Notes under the pieces: generated by a model
What the model saw: the letters and a program-made list of their open reading frames with translations, nothing else
The model's database searches: none
Told to the model about the DNA's origin: nothing
Assembly: GCA_023254175.1 (NCBI GenBank)
Contig: JALQYJ010000034.1
Coordinates: 1-56,966, forward strand
Direction: 5' to 3'
DNA: 56,966 nt
Origin: Runella sp.
GTDB taxonomy: Bacteria > Bacteroidota > Bacteroidia > Cytophagales > Spirosomataceae
Program-made: the position numbers and the translations under genes
Shown here: piece after piece, positions 40,380 to 49,861 of the stretch
Numbering within the stretch: position 1 is the stretch's first letter
How the letters are laid out: each line of letters starts with the position of its first letter

Positions 40380-41663
40380 TTAAATTTCAACCCGTTTTAC
40401 TGGAATTTTACTGATTTCACGAAGTGCCGACGGATTTGAAATATCAAACTGATAAAGTCCGTCTTTCCCAATCATCAAAAGCGTTTTGTTAGACAACGGA
40501 ATCACGTCGTACGCGTCCATGTCTTTTAGATGTTGAAGTTGTTTTACGTCAAAATCATTAGCAATATTAAATGATTTAAGCCCGTGCGGGCCTTCACACA
40601 AGTATAAATTAGGGTAATCGACGCCCAAGCCGTGCGGATTTTGCATTGGATACGATTTCAACAAACGCGGTGTCCGTAAATCCGTAATATCAATTACATC
40701 AAGTTGATTTAGCCCACGGTTGCAAGTAGTGCCCGAACGCAACGTGACATAAGCGCGGTTGTCGGTCACCACCACGGGGTCGCACGACATGGCATGTTGG
40801 AAGGTTGACATGTGCTGCGGGTTTTCGGGGTTACTATTATCGTAGATAAACATTCCTGTGGTAGAACCGATAAACAGCTTATCGCGGTACGGGAAAATGG
40901 TTTCAATGCCCCAACCCAATCGGATTTTTGTTGAAGCCTTGGGCTGCGAAGGGATACCAATGTCAAAAAGCTGCATATCGCTTTGGCTTACAGTATATAA
41001 GTACTTGTCGTACAACGCAAAACGCGCCATCGACCCTGCTTGTCCTTGCGCGTTTGAATTGGAAGGAGCCGTACTTGACTGAAAAGCAGCGCTGCGGCTA
41101 TCCATCGCAAAAAATACGCCTCCCCACCACGAACCGTTGCTATTTTCGCAGTTGGTTTGAATAGTTTCGGTAACAATCTGCACATTTTGATCTTGAATGG
41201 CACCCGTAGTAGTATTAAGCGACCACCAAGCCCCGTCGAATTGCCCTGTTTGAAATACCTCCTTTTGGCGACTTATTTCTTTTACTTCCAACGGATTAGA
41301 AATGTCCAACGCCACTAAATCAGAATAACTATCGGCGTACAAAATATTCCCACGGACGGCCATGTCACCATTGCCTGGAATGGTGATGAATGAAATGATT
41401 TTGGGAGAGGCAGGATTGGAGTTATCGACGACATGTAAGCCCTTTTTTTGCTCGTTGATAAACAAATAATTTCCTTTGGCGTATATTTTTCCTGGGGTTT
41501 CTAGTTCGTGCGCCGTTTCGGTGCGTACCCCTTGGCGAATTTCGGCCAATGAAATGGTCACGGGTGTGAAGCGTTTGTACTTACGTGTTTCGGTACAGCG
41601 GTCGGTGCACGACCATTGCGCAAGACCAACAATAAAAAGAATAGCTAAAAGTAAAGGTCTCAT
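40380..41663 (-). CDS. LVIVD-repeat beta-propeller lipoprotein
   Basis: This 427-residue protein has an export signal and lipobox-like Cys (LAILFIVGLAQWSC). Multiple LVIVD-type repeats follow: LHVVDNSNPASPKIISFI, LVALDISNPLEVKEI, MQLFDIGIPSQPKAS, MFIYDNSNPENPQHM, LDVIDITDLRTPRLL and LYQFDISNPSALREI. Such cell-surface propellers are common in Bacteroidota and probably bind other surface molecules; no enzyme activity is known. The barrel gene downstream may encode its outer-membrane partner. Confidence 0.88.
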   Translation of the reverse strand: MRPLLLAILFIVGLAQWSCTDRCTETRKYKRFTPVTISLAEIRQGVRTETAHELETPGKIYAKGNYLFINEQKKGLHVVDNSNPASPKIISFITIPGNGDMAVRGNILYADSYSDLVALDISNPLEVKEISRQKEVFQTGQFDGAWWSLNTTTGAIQDQNVQIVTETIQTNCENSNGSWWGGVFFAMDSRSAAFQSSTAPSNSNAQGQAGSMARFALYDKYLYTVSQSDMQLFDIGIPSQPKASTKIRLGWGIETIFPYRDKLFIGSTTGMFIYDNSNPENPQHMSTFQHAMSCDPVVVTDNRAYVTLRSGTTCNRGLNQLDVIDITDLRTPRLLKSYPMQNPHGLGVDYPNLYLCEGPHGLKSFNIANDFDVKQLQHLKDMDAYDVIPLSNKTLLMIGKDGLYQFDISNPSALREISKIPVKRVEI

Positions 41664-41666
41664 GGC

Positions 41667-41706
41667 AAGCGTGGGGGTTTAAGGTGTTTTTACCCCAATG
41701 ACGCTT
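41667..41706. repeat. Hairpin in the gap between helicase and LVIVD genes
   Basis: AAGCGT/ACGCTT outer arms and GGGGT/ACCCC inner arms pair with unpaired bases between. No clear T-tract in the minus-strand direction, so terminator function is uncertain. Confidence 0.4.
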
Positions 41707-41741
41707 TTCTGTTCTATTGCGTTGGAACACAAATAAAATAA

Positions 41742-44700
41742 TCACTTTTCTCTCCACCACTCACGGCTCCAACGGCGCTCAAAACTCCACCCTTTCGCCC
41801 GAAGCAGCAATGGGATATAAGCGTGTGATTCTTTGACTGAAAGCGCTTGTTGGTACAACTCATCATCCGTTAGAATAACCCTTTCGTAATGCGCTGCCCG
41901 CTTCACTGTCAAATCTGCAAAAGGGAGTTCTTCCAAAACCTCCACTCCCTGTTCAGCAGTAGCTTGTTGTAAACGGTGCTTCAAAAGCCAATTCGACGAT
42001 TGTTTGGTCTGTTCCAAAGGCCGTGGGCGGTAGGCGCCCGAAGACACATTCAACGCATATGCCAAGTACGATTTTAACAGTTTAGGTCCTGAATACACTG
42101 CCGTTTCTACCAGAAGTTGGTCAGGCCAGATGCTTGTCACTACATACACCTTTTGTCGTGCCCGAGTGACCGCCACATTCAACCGATTTTCTCCTCCCCT
42201 GGCATTCAAACTCCCAAATTGAGCACGCAATCGCCCGCGAGTGTCAGGTGCGTATCCCACCGAAAAAATAATAATATCACGCTCGTCTCCTTGCACATTT
42301 TCAATGTTTTTGACAAAAAATGACTTCTTCCATCCTACCTCGCCTTGCTCGACCGTTTCTTGCAGCAACTGTTCAATCAACTGTTGCTGAGGATAGTTGA
42401 ATGTCACCACACCCACCGACGCGTTGGGTTGCTCATTTTGCAACATTTTCACCAACTCTACTACCCTCTCAGCCTCTGTCGTATTACGATTTTGTTCCCA
42501 AACCCCATCCACTTTGATGTATTCAATCGCAGGAGCGCCTTCGTTTATATCCTGAAAATGAGGCAGTAACTGAAGTTTATTTTTATAAAAATGTTGGTTT
42601 GAAAAATCAATCAAATCCAAAGAACGGCTTCGATAATGCCCTTGCAGCAATGTATCTGGGTAGAAATGTTTGGCCAAATCCAACAACGACTCCACTTCCA
42701 AAGCGACCTGCTCTTTTTCGGTTTCGTCTTCATAGCGTGCGCGGTACAAATCGTACGGTGCCAACTGCTTGCTATCGCCTACAATCACGGCTTGTTTGGC
42801 CCGATAAATCGCGGGAATGCCGTACTCAGCATAGCACTGAGAAGCTTCGTCAAAAATCACCACATCAAACCATCCATGCCTAAGTGGAAAAACGGCCGAA
42901 ACCGTCTCGGGCGATGCCATCCAACACGGTACCAAACGAAACACTTCCTCTCCATGGTATTCCATTAGTTTCCGTACGGGCCAAATCTTTCGCTTTTTGG
43001 TTACTTGGTGCTGCAATTCGCGGTAGGTTGTGCGGTTTTGCAAGCGATTGAAGTTCATCTCTTTGTAGGTTTGCTCGCGAAGCTGCATTCCCAAAATTTC
43101 TCTACTCAACGCCTGTTTTTGTTCAATAAGCTGCTGAAGTTCTTCTTCCCACTGACTCATTTTTAAGGATGAAACCGCCCTAAGCACAGGATTTTTTTCT
43201 TCTAAATGCGCCAACCAAGCCAGCCGTAGCGAGTTTTGAACTACGTCTATCCACGAATACGCCGTTTCAGTTTGCAGCTTTTCGTATATTTCTCGTTCCG
43301 ATTCGGACAATTCATTTTTTAACGAATCCATTTCTACCAAAGCATCAAAATTGGTATCCAACGCTTTTTTAAGTTCCGCCCCGTACGCAGTCGTACCTTC
43401 CAACCGTAATAATTGCCCTTGGGTCAAATAACCCTGCCAACGTCGGTAACTGTCTGAAAACTTCGAAGCCAACGTCAATAGCTGTTTTGTCACCCAATCC
43501 CATTCTTCTTTGCCTTTTAAAGTCAGTTTTACTAAAAAAGGGGCATTTTGTTGTATCTCAACATATAGTTGTTCTGCTTGCGCAATCGCGTCACTGACTT
43601 CTTCCCACCGAAGTAAGGTCTGACTTATACTCGCTTCACGAATCGAAATCGCTAACTTATTTTCCACCTCGTCCACCCACTGCTCCAGAGCTTTTCGGTT
43701 TTCAAGTCGCTGTCGAAGTTGGTACAAATCCGTCAACTCCAGCGTTAATCCAAACGAAGCCATAAGCTGCCGAAAATAATCTTTATCCGGATAAAAGAGC
43801 CATTTTACCACTGACTGACGTACCTGTATCAACGCCTCTAGCCGGCGTTCAAAACGAAGCAATTCGGGCGTTGGTACTTCATCATTTAGAATCGTATCGG
43901 TTAGTAATTTCTGCTCGTTTTTGCGTGCTTTGGCAAACCATTGCGTAAGCGATTTGGTCATTTTTCCGCTGACTTTACGCTCAAAAAAATCCCAAAGAAT
44001 CGGATTTTGAAAACGTTCATGCCATATTCTTACCTGATTATCAATAAGATGAAATTTATGTAAATCATCGACATTCAACCCTTGCCCTAGCCACTCTATT
44101 GTCGATTTTTGAGCCTGTTCGTAGAACTGAACAACCTCTTCTATCGTATTTTTGACGGCCGGTATTTCCTGAAAACCTATGTGAGAAAAGTCAACCCGCT
44201 CTTCCCAAGGGTGCGGTGATGGCAACCAACGATGATATTGTTCCAAGCGGCGCAGTTTTTGTAAGAATGTATCCAAGCGGTCGTCAAAACGAAACGTGCG
44301 AAACGAGGAGATGAGTATCGTTTGAAACTTTGTATCAGTCGTCAAATACAATTCTTTGGGTGACAAACCACATTCACTTGCCTCAAAAAGCGCCTCTTTG
44401 AAAGTATTTAGCTCACTACAAAGCTGCTCAATCGAACGACTTACTTGTAAAAACTGCCTTTCTAGCACAATCGAATCCAACGCATAATTTTGCTTTTGGT
44501 AATGTTCAACTTTGCTAATCTGAGCATCAAGTTGGTCGTACAAATCGGTTCGATCATTTTTAAAATCGTGAATAAGTGCGGCAAAGGGTGCTACTCCCAC
44601 TTGCCGAAGCCGTTCGTGTACCACATCCAACGCAACCCGTTTTTGACATACTAAAAGCACACGTTTGCCACGGGCAGCAAAATCAGTCATTAGGTTCGCA

Positions 44701-45656
44701 ATCAACTGTGATTTTCCCGCCCCTGGCGGGCCTTCCACGACCAACGATTCCCCCTGCTTTACCCGCAACAGCGCTTGTTCTTGTGAAGCATCCTGCGGGA
44801 ATGCAGTAAACGTATTGGCTTCTTTTATTGAGGCCGAAAAAGCATTCACATCTTCTTCCCTAGCAGGTTCAAAACTTTGCTCAATAAGTGCTTCGTAATC
44901 GGGTGCTAAATAGCTCCCTGCTTGCGGAAAAAAACCTAAAACAGCCTCAGAAAACAGTTTCAGTTCGCCAGTTTGTTCCAAAAGTTCAAGGTCTGCCTTC
45001 GAACATTCATCAAAATACTGCAACGTATCCTGAAAAATATCTTGATTAAAATTCAGTTCAAGCGCACTTTGTTTGAGTAATTCGTACAACTCCGTCCGAA
45101 ATACCAACGGGTCGCGGCTCAGTTCTTCCAAGTTTTTTTCTAATAGCTCATCAGGAATAGTTATCTGATTAAAATACCCATACGCTAGCAAAAAACTACG
45201 ATTGAGCAAGGTAGGTTCGGGGCGACGAATAAGCGCCCAGTACCCTACATTTTCTTCAGTCGTTTGAAGAGTTACGGGAAAATATACCAAAGGTGCGTGT
45301 ATCACCGTACCATCCATCAATTTCCCTCTGACAAACGGATAGCCCACATACAAATCCTCTGAACCCCGTTCTTCTTCGATAAATCGCTCTGTACGAGCCA
45401 ATTTTCTCAACCGCTTGCTTATTTCATTCCCTTTTTCCGAACGCGGGTCAATCACCTGTCCCAACCGAACCGTTTTTTTCTGGGCAATCACGTCGCACAA
45501 AACATCAAATGCCGAGCGGTTATCTACAAAATCTAACGCTTTCCAATCCAGAAACTGGTCAGCCGAAAGAGTTGATAACAACAACGAACGGTTACGGCTG
45601 CTCAGATTCGTCAAACGACGCAGGTACTTTTTAAGAATATCAAGAGTCAGATTCAT
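41742..45656 (-). CDS. Large DUF4011-type SF1 (COG1112, Upf1-like) helicase with degenerate nuclease-like C-terminus
   Basis: This is 1304 residues from ATG 45656 (MNLTLDILKKYLRRLTNLSS); a start 13 codons upstream (45695) lacks support. The DUF4011-like N-terminus has NLSSRNRSLLL. The Walker A is VEGPPGAGKSQLIANL at about 310, followed by a long coiled insert (about 370-900). The Walker B is VVIFDEASQC at about 934, then VIVGDSKQLAPYD, GHYRSRS, VVTFNYPQQQL, ENVQGDERDIIIFSVGY and NVAVTRARQKVYVV. The last 25 residues (LLLRAKGWSFERRWSREWW) resemble the end of REase_MTES_1575 nuclease domains (LGW-x-RIWSTDWF). The preceding VILTDDELYQQ lacks the family's ECDG/R-D-R pattern. Related helicases occur in defence loci, but none is visible around it. 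Confidence 0.87.
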   Translation of the reverse strand: MNLTLDILKKYLRRLTNLSSRNRSLLLSTLSADQFLDWKALDFVDNRSAFDVLCDVIAQKKTVRLGQVIDPRSEKGNEISKRLRKLARTERFIEEERGSEDLYVGYPFVRGKLMDGTVIHAPLVYFPVTLQTTEENVGYWALIRRPEPTLLNRSFLLAYGYFNQITIPDELLEKNLEELSRDPLVFRTELYELLKQSALELNFNQDIFQDTLQYFDECSKADLELLEQTGELKLFSEAVLGFFPQAGSYLAPDYEALIEQSFEPAREEDVNAFSASIKEANTFTAFPQDASQEQALLRVKQGESLVVEGPPGAGKSQLIANLMTDFAARGKRVLLVCQKRVALDVVHERLRQVGVAPFAALIHDFKNDRTDLYDQLDAQISKVEHYQKQNYALDSIVLERQFLQVSRSIEQLCSELNTFKEALFEASECGLSPKELYLTTDTKFQTILISSFRTFRFDDRLDTFLQKLRRLEQYHRWLPSPHPWEERVDFSHIGFQEIPAVKNTIEEVVQFYEQAQKSTIEWLGQGLNVDDLHKFHLIDNQVRIWHERFQNPILWDFFERKVSGKMTKSLTQWFAKARKNEQKLLTDTILNDEVPTPELLRFERRLEALIQVRQSVVKWLFYPDKDYFRQLMASFGLTLELTDLYQLRQRLENRKALEQWVDEVENKLAISIREASISQTLLRWEEVSDAIAQAEQLYVEIQQNAPFLVKLTLKGKEEWDWVTKQLLTLASKFSDSYRRWQGYLTQGQLLRLEGTTAYGAELKKALDTNFDALVEMDSLKNELSESEREIYEKLQTETAYSWIDVVQNSLRLAWLAHLEEKNPVLRAVSSLKMSQWEEELQQLIEQKQALSREILGMQLREQTYKEMNFNRLQNRTTYRELQHQVTKKRKIWPVRKLMEYHGEEVFRLVPCWMASPETVSAVFPLRHGWFDVVIFDEASQCYAEYGIPAIYRAKQAVIVGDSKQLAPYDLYRARYEDETEKEQVALEVESLLDLAKHFYPDTLLQGHYRSRSLDLIDFSNQHFYKNKLQLLPHFQDINEGAPAIEYIKVDGVWEQNRNTTEAERVVELVKMLQNEQPNASVGVVTFNYPQQQLIEQLLQETVEQGEVGWKKSFFVKNIENVQGDERDIIIFSVGYAPDTRGRLRAQFGSLNARGGENRLNVAVTRARQKVYVVTSIWPDQLLVETAVYSGPKLLKSYLAYALNVSSGAYRPRPLEQTKQSSNWLLKHRLQQATAEQGVEVLEELPFADLTVKRAAHYERVILTDDELYQQALSVKESHAYIPLLLRAKGWSFERRWSREWWREK

Positions 45657-45794
45657 TCTTTCAACGCTGAAATAGGGAGTAAAACAAATATACACCTACT
45701 TGTTTAAGTTCGATAAACTTTCACGATATTTGTCAATGGTATGCTTGCAGACCACCGACGATTTGATAACGTATAATCAACCCTAAAAACCAAA

Positions 45795-47126
45795 ATGCAG
45801 ATAGCTCAACAAGTTCTTTTTGCCGTGGCGTTAGGACTAACGGCATGGCTTATTTCAAAACGGGTAGGAATCATTAAAAAAACGATTCAGCTAGGAAAAT
45901 CCGACAACCGAACCGACCGCCCCAATGAACGCCTGAGTACTATGATACGGGTGGCTTTTGGTCAAAAGAAAATGTTTGACCGCCCCGTTGTTGGGATTAT
46001 GCACTTTGTCATTTATGCGGGTTTTCTACTGATTAACCTCGAAGTGCTCGAAATCGTTTTGGATGGTTTGTTAGGCACCCACCGTCTGTTTGCTCCTGTT
46101 TTGGGGAGTTTTTACCCTGTGCTTATCAATTTCTTTGAGTTTTTGGCAGTAGGAGTACTTGTGGTATGCGTCATTTTCTTAATTCGTCGCAATGTAACCA
46201 AAGTAGAACGCTTGCAACCTTCTCACCACCGCGAACTAAATGGTTTTCCCGTGTTGGATGCCAACGCTATTTTGGTGACAGAAATTATCCTCATGTTCGC
46301 TATTTTAAGCATGAATTCAGCCGATGCCCTGCTTCAAGAACGTGGTGCTGACCATTATCCACTAGTGGGTGGTTTCTTTTTTAGTACTTTTTTACAGCCC
46401 TTGTATTCAGGCTTATCAGACGGTGCTCTTGTTGCCATTGAGCGTGGCGCGTGGTGGTTGCACATTTTAGGAATTTTTGCTTTTGCTTTGTACGTTACCT
46501 ATTCAAAACACCTACACATCTTTTTAGCCTTCCCCAATACCTATTTTGCTAATTTAACGCCCAAAGGTGAAATGCAAAATATGCCAGAAATCACAAAGGA
46601 AGTAAAAATCATGCTCGGTTTGGAGCAACCTGACGCCACAGAGGCTCCTGCCGAAATCGGTCGTTTTGGTGCAAAGGACGTGACAGATTTGAGCTGGAAA
46701 AACTTAATGGACGCTTATTCTTGTACCGAGTGTGGGCGCTGTACTTCTGCTTGTCCCGCCAACATTACGGGGAAAGCCCTTTCTCCACGCAAAATTATGA
46801 TGGATACCCGCGACCGCTTAGAAGATATAGGAAATATAATGCTAGCCAACGGAGGCGAATTTAAAGACGATGGCAAAAGCTTGCTCGGTGACTATATCTC
46901 AGAAGAAGAGATTTTGGCTTGCACCACTTGTAATGCCTGCGTTCAAGAGTGCCCCGTCCTGATTAGTCCGTTGGACATTATCCTTCAATTACGCCGCTAT
47001 AAAATCATGGACGAAGCCCAAGCTCCTAGCTCATGGAATGCCATGTTTAACAACCTTGAAACGAATCAAGCTCCTTGGAAGTTTTCACCGAGTGACCGCT
47101 TCAACTGGGCCGATAACTTAAAATAA
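45795..47126 (+). CDS. Membrane-bound 4Fe-4S oxidoreductase (HdrC/NarI-like fusion)
   Basis: This 443-residue protein has about five transmembrane helices in its first 250 residues, with conserved His (GIMHFVIYAGF, WWLHILGIFAFALYVTYSKH LHIF) suited to b-haem as in NarI. Two 4Fe-4S motifs follow: CTECGRCTSACP (residue about 310) and CTTCNACVQECP (about 376). This is the electron-input half of Hdr/GlpC-like quinone-linked complexes. In related genomes a CCG-domain protein usually follows; here the next gene on either strand is glf, so the partner is missing from the window. Confidence 0.85.
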   Translation: MQIAQQVLFAVALGLTAWLISKRVGIIKKTIQLGKSDNRTDRPNERLSTMIRVAFGQKKMFDRPVVGIMHFVIYAGFLLINLEVLEIVLDGLLGTHRLFAPVLGSFYPVLINFFEFLAVGVLVVCVIFLIRRNVTKVERLQPSHHRELNGFPVLDANAILVTEIILMFAILSMNSADALLQERGADHYPLVGGFFFSTFLQPLYSGLSDGALVAIERGAWWLHILGIFAFALYVTYSKHLHIFLAFPNTYFANLTPKGEMQNMPEITKEVKIMLGLEQPDATEAPAEIGRFGAKDVTDLSWKNLMDAYSCTECGRCTSACPANITGKALSPRKIMMDTRDRLEDIGNIMLANGGEFKDDGKSLLGDYISEEEILACTTCNACVQECPVLISPLDIILQLRRYKIMDEAQAPSSWNAMFNNLETNQAPWKFSPSDRFNWADNLK

Positions 47127-47160
47127 TAACAAATAAACGTCCCTATTGTAAATAATACTA

Positions 47161-47193
47161 AAAAAAGCGGAACAAAATTTGCTCCGCTTTTTT
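47161..47193. terminator. Bidirectional intrinsic terminator
   Basis: AAAAAAGCGGA / TCCGCTTTTTT with an inner CAAA/TTTG stem, between the convergent Fe-S oxidoreductase and glf genes. Both strands get a T run. Confidence 0.85.
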
Positions 47194-47218
47194 GTTTTGT
47201 TGGGAAAATTTCCCTGTT

Positions 47219-48319
47219 TTATTCACCAAAGTGTTTACGTACTTTCACTAAAGCCGAGCCAATCACTTGGTGCATATCATAGTAGCGGTATTCGGCTAGG
47301 CGTCCACCAAAAATCACGTTGGTTTCAACCTCTGCCAATTTACGGTATTCTCTCAACAAACGGTCGTTTTTATCGTCATTGACAGGGTAATAAGGCTCCT
47401 GCCCAGGCGTCCACTCTTGAGGATATTCGTGCGTAATTACCGTTTTTTCCTGCGTTCCAAACTCAAAATGTTTGTGTTCGATGATTCGTGTAAAAGCCGT
47501 TTCTCCATCGGTATAGTTCACCACTGCATTTCCTTGGTGGTTGGCGGTATCCAGCGTTTGGTGCTCAAAACGCAAGCTGCGGTACTCCAAATACCCTAAT
47601 TGAAAACCGAAGTACTCATCCAATTGCCCCGTATAAACGACTTGTTTGGCCAAAGCCTCTAGTTGAGCACGATTTTGAAAGAAATCAACTCCTAGACGCA
47701 CCTCGCTTCCTTCTAGCAAGGCTTCGTTCAATTTGTTGTATCCCCCAATCGGGATTCCTTGGTAGCGGTCGTTGAAATAGTTATTATCAAACGTAAAACG
47801 AACGGGCAAGCGCTTGATGATAAAGGCCGGTAAATCCACGCATTTACGCCCCCATTGCTTTTCGGTATAGCTTTTAATGAGTTTCTCGTAGATGTCTGTT
47901 CCTACCAAAGAAATGGCTTGTTCTTCCAAATTTTGAGGGTCTTTGATATTCGCCGCCTCAATTTGCTCCTGAATTTTAGCTTTTGCTTCTTCAGGCGTTT
48001 TCACCTTCCACATTTGGTAAAAAGTGTTCATATTGAATGGTAAGTTATACAACTCCCCATAATAATTAGCAATAGGCGAATTGGTGTAGCGATTAAACTC
48101 CACAAACGAATTCACGTAGTCCCAAATCTCTTTGTCATTGGTATGGAAAATATGCGCTCCATAGTAGTGCACGTTAATACCTTCTACATTCTCGCAGTAA
48201 GTATTTCCTCCGATGTGGCTTCGACGATCGATAACCAAGCATTTTTTTCCGCGTTTAGTAGCTTCATGCGCCCAAACATTTCCAAACAATCCAGCACCAA
48301 CAATTAGATAATCGTACAT
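47219..48319 (-). CDS. glf: UDP-galactopyranose mutase
   Basis: This 366-residue protein has an N-terminal FAD motif (YLIVGAGLFGNVWAHEA, IDRRSHIGGN) and Glf landmarks: HYYGAHIFHTNDKEIWDYVN, YNLPFNMNTFYQMW, EKQWGRKCVDLP, RFTFDNNYFNDRYQGIPIGGY and FGGRLAEYRYYDMHQVIGSAL. It converts UDP-galactopyranose to UDP-galactofuranose for surface glycans. It lies beside a nucleotide-sugar dehydrogenase gene on the same strand, pointing to polysaccharide synthesis, but no flanking glycosyltransferases are seen. Confidence 0.96.
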   Translation of the reverse strand: MYDYLIVGAGLFGNVWAHEATKRGKKCLVIDRRSHIGGNTYCENVEGINVHYYGAHIFHTNDKEIWDYVNSFVEFNRYTNSPIANYYGELYNLPFNMNTFYQMWKVKTPEEAKAKIQEQIEAANIKDPQNLEEQAISLVGTDIYEKLIKSYTEKQWGRKCVDLPAFIIKRLPVRFTFDNNYFNDRYQGIPIGGYNKLNEALLEGSEVRLGVDFFQNRAQLEALAKQVVYTGQLDEYFGFQLGYLEYRSLRFEHQTLDTANHQGNAVVNYTDGETAFTRIIEHKHFEFGTQEKTVITHEYPQEWTPGQEPYYPVNDDKNDRLLREYRKLAEVETNVIFGGRLAEYRYYDMHQVIGSALVKVRKHFGE

Positions 48320-48334
48320 TTTTTTTAAAGTTGG

Positions 48335-48440
48335 CAGTCAATACTATGGTCGATAGTCAACAATCGATGGTCTATGGTTCATACGCCAACAGAAAATCAC
48401 TGTAAGCTATCAACCATGGACTATGGACTATCACTATGGA
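48335..48440. repeat. Degenerate ATAGTC/ATGGTC repeat cluster with inverted copies
   Basis: The gap between glf and the UDP-sugar dehydrogenase holds repeated words ACTATGG, GATAGTC, GATGGTCTATGG, CCATGGACTATGGACTATC and CACTATGG in both orientations. For example GGTCTATGGTT (48369-48379 region) faces AACCATGGACTAT near 48413. The arms can form an extended hairpin. This looks like an intergenic repeat family. Confidence 0.6.
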
Positions 48441-48460
48441 GTACCAGCAATCAACTGAAG

Positions 48461-49756
48461 TTAAAGTCTCCAATAAGTTATTTTCTCGTCCGTATTTTGA
48501 TACATTCCTTTCAAATCTATCAGAATAGGAGCTTCTTTCATGATTTGTTTAAAATAATCAATCGTTAGTAATCTATATTCGTTATGCCCCACCGATACAA
48601 TTACCGCATCATAATCATTTGATGGTTCATCCATCAACGTAAGGCCATATTCATGAACCACTTCATTGGGTGAAGCGTTGGGGTCAACGATATGGACATT
48701 AACCGAAAAACTCATCAATTCTTTGATTAAATCAGCTATTTTTGAGTTGCGGATGTCTGACACATTTTCTTTGAACGTAATACCCATCACTAGCACTTTA
48801 GCATTTTGAGGGCTTTTACTTTTATGAATCAGCATTTGTATCAAACGCTTAGCGATAAAAGCGGGCATTCCATCGTTGATTCGGCGGCCACTATGAATTA
48901 CTTGCGGATCGTAACCTAGTTTTTTGGCTTTATAAAGCAAATAGTAAGGGTCAACACCGATACAGTGCCCTCCTACCAAACCTGGATAAAATTTAATAAA
49001 ATTCCATTTTGTCCCTGCTGCCTCAATGACATCCTTGGTATCAATACCCATTCGGTCAAAGATAATAGCTAACTCATTCATCAACGAAATATTCAAATCT
49101 CGTTGCGTATTTTCAATCACTTTGGCCGCCTCTGCTACCTTAATCGTTGGGGCTTTATAAATACCTGCTGAAATAATTTGGCCATACACCTGCGCAATTT
49201 CTTTCAGTGCTTCGGCATCACTTCCCGAAACAATCTTCAAAATTTTATCAATTGTACGGTCTTTATCTCCTGGATTGATTCGTTCAGGTGAATACCCTAT
49301 TTTAAAATCTTCCCCTAATTTCAAGCCTGACTCTTTCTCTAAAATTGGCAAACAATCCTCTTCGGTACATCCTGGATAGACGGTTGATTCATAAATGACG
49401 TAATCTCCTTTTTTAAGGGCTTTACCGATGGCACGGGATGCTCTAATTAAAGGCTTCAGGTCAGGGACTTTATAATCATCAACGGGCGTTGGAACAGTAA
49501 CAATGAAGAAGTGAGCTTGTCGTAAATCGGCTTGATTAGCCGTAAATAAAATATCTTTTCCCTCAAACGAAGAGGATTCTAATTCGTGAGACGGGTCTAG
49601 CCCCTGTTGCATCATGGCAACACGCTCTTGACTAATATCAAAACCGATTACTTGAAAATGCTTAGCAAACTCTAGTGCAATGGGTAAACCTACGTAGCCT
49701 AAACCAATGACTGCTATTTTCTTTTCTTTTTTGAGGAGTTGTTGATACATTTTCAT
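48461..49756 (-). CDS. Nucleotide-sugar dehydrogenase, UDP-GalNAc/GlcNAc 6-dehydrogenase (TviB/WbpA) type
   Basis: This 431-residue protein has an N-terminal Rossmann motif (KIAVIGLGYVGLPIALEFAK), YESTVYPGCTEEDCLPIL, SPERINPGDKDRTI, KVIENTQRDLNISLMNE and catalytic Cys in GGHCIGVDPYYLLYKA, followed by SGRRINDGMP. This pattern is of dehydrogenases that oxidise UDP-HexNAc to the uronic acid, rather than UDP-glucose dehydrogenase. It supplies acidic sugar for capsule or O-antigen. It is 141 bp upstream of glf on the same strand. Confidence 0.9.
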   Translation of the reverse strand: MKMYQQLLKKEKKIAVIGLGYVGLPIALEFAKHFQVIGFDISQERVAMMQQGLDPSHELESSSFEGKDILFTANQADLRQAHFFIVTVPTPVDDYKVPDLKPLIRASRAIGKALKKGDYVIYESTVYPGCTEEDCLPILEKESGLKLGEDFKIGYSPERINPGDKDRTIDKILKIVSGSDAEALKEIAQVYGQIISAGIYKAPTIKVAEAAKVIENTQRDLNISLMNELAIIFDRMGIDTKDVIEAAGTKWNFIKFYPGLVGGHCIGVDPYYLLYKAKKLGYDPQVIHSGRRINDGMPAFIAKRLIQMLIHKSKSPQNAKVLVMGITFKENVSDIRNSKIADLIKELMSFSVNVHIVDPNASPNEVVHEYGLTLMDEPSNDYDAVIVSVGHNEYRLLTIDYFKQIMKEAPILIDLKGMYQNTDEKITYWRL

Positions 49757-49805
49757 CCTTAATCAGTTTACAAATATAGCATACTACTCATCTGAGTACC
49801 AAATG

Positions 49806-49838
49806 AAACGGCCCTGACATTTTGCGTCAGGGCCGTTT
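49806..49838. terminator. Strong intrinsic terminator after the OmpA-family gene
   Basis: AAACGGCCCTGAC / GTCAGGGCCGTTT, a perfect 13-bp stem with a 7-nt loop, 24 bp beyond the minus-strand OmpA stop codon. Confidence 0.85.
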
Positions 49839-49861
49839 CTAATTGACATATTTTATGAGCC

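Noticed and set aside
41742-45656. Mokosh-type phage defence locus
   Set aside because: The COG1112 helicase fits, but there is no phospholipase-D domain or neighbour and no kinase domain, so the system cannot be claimed.
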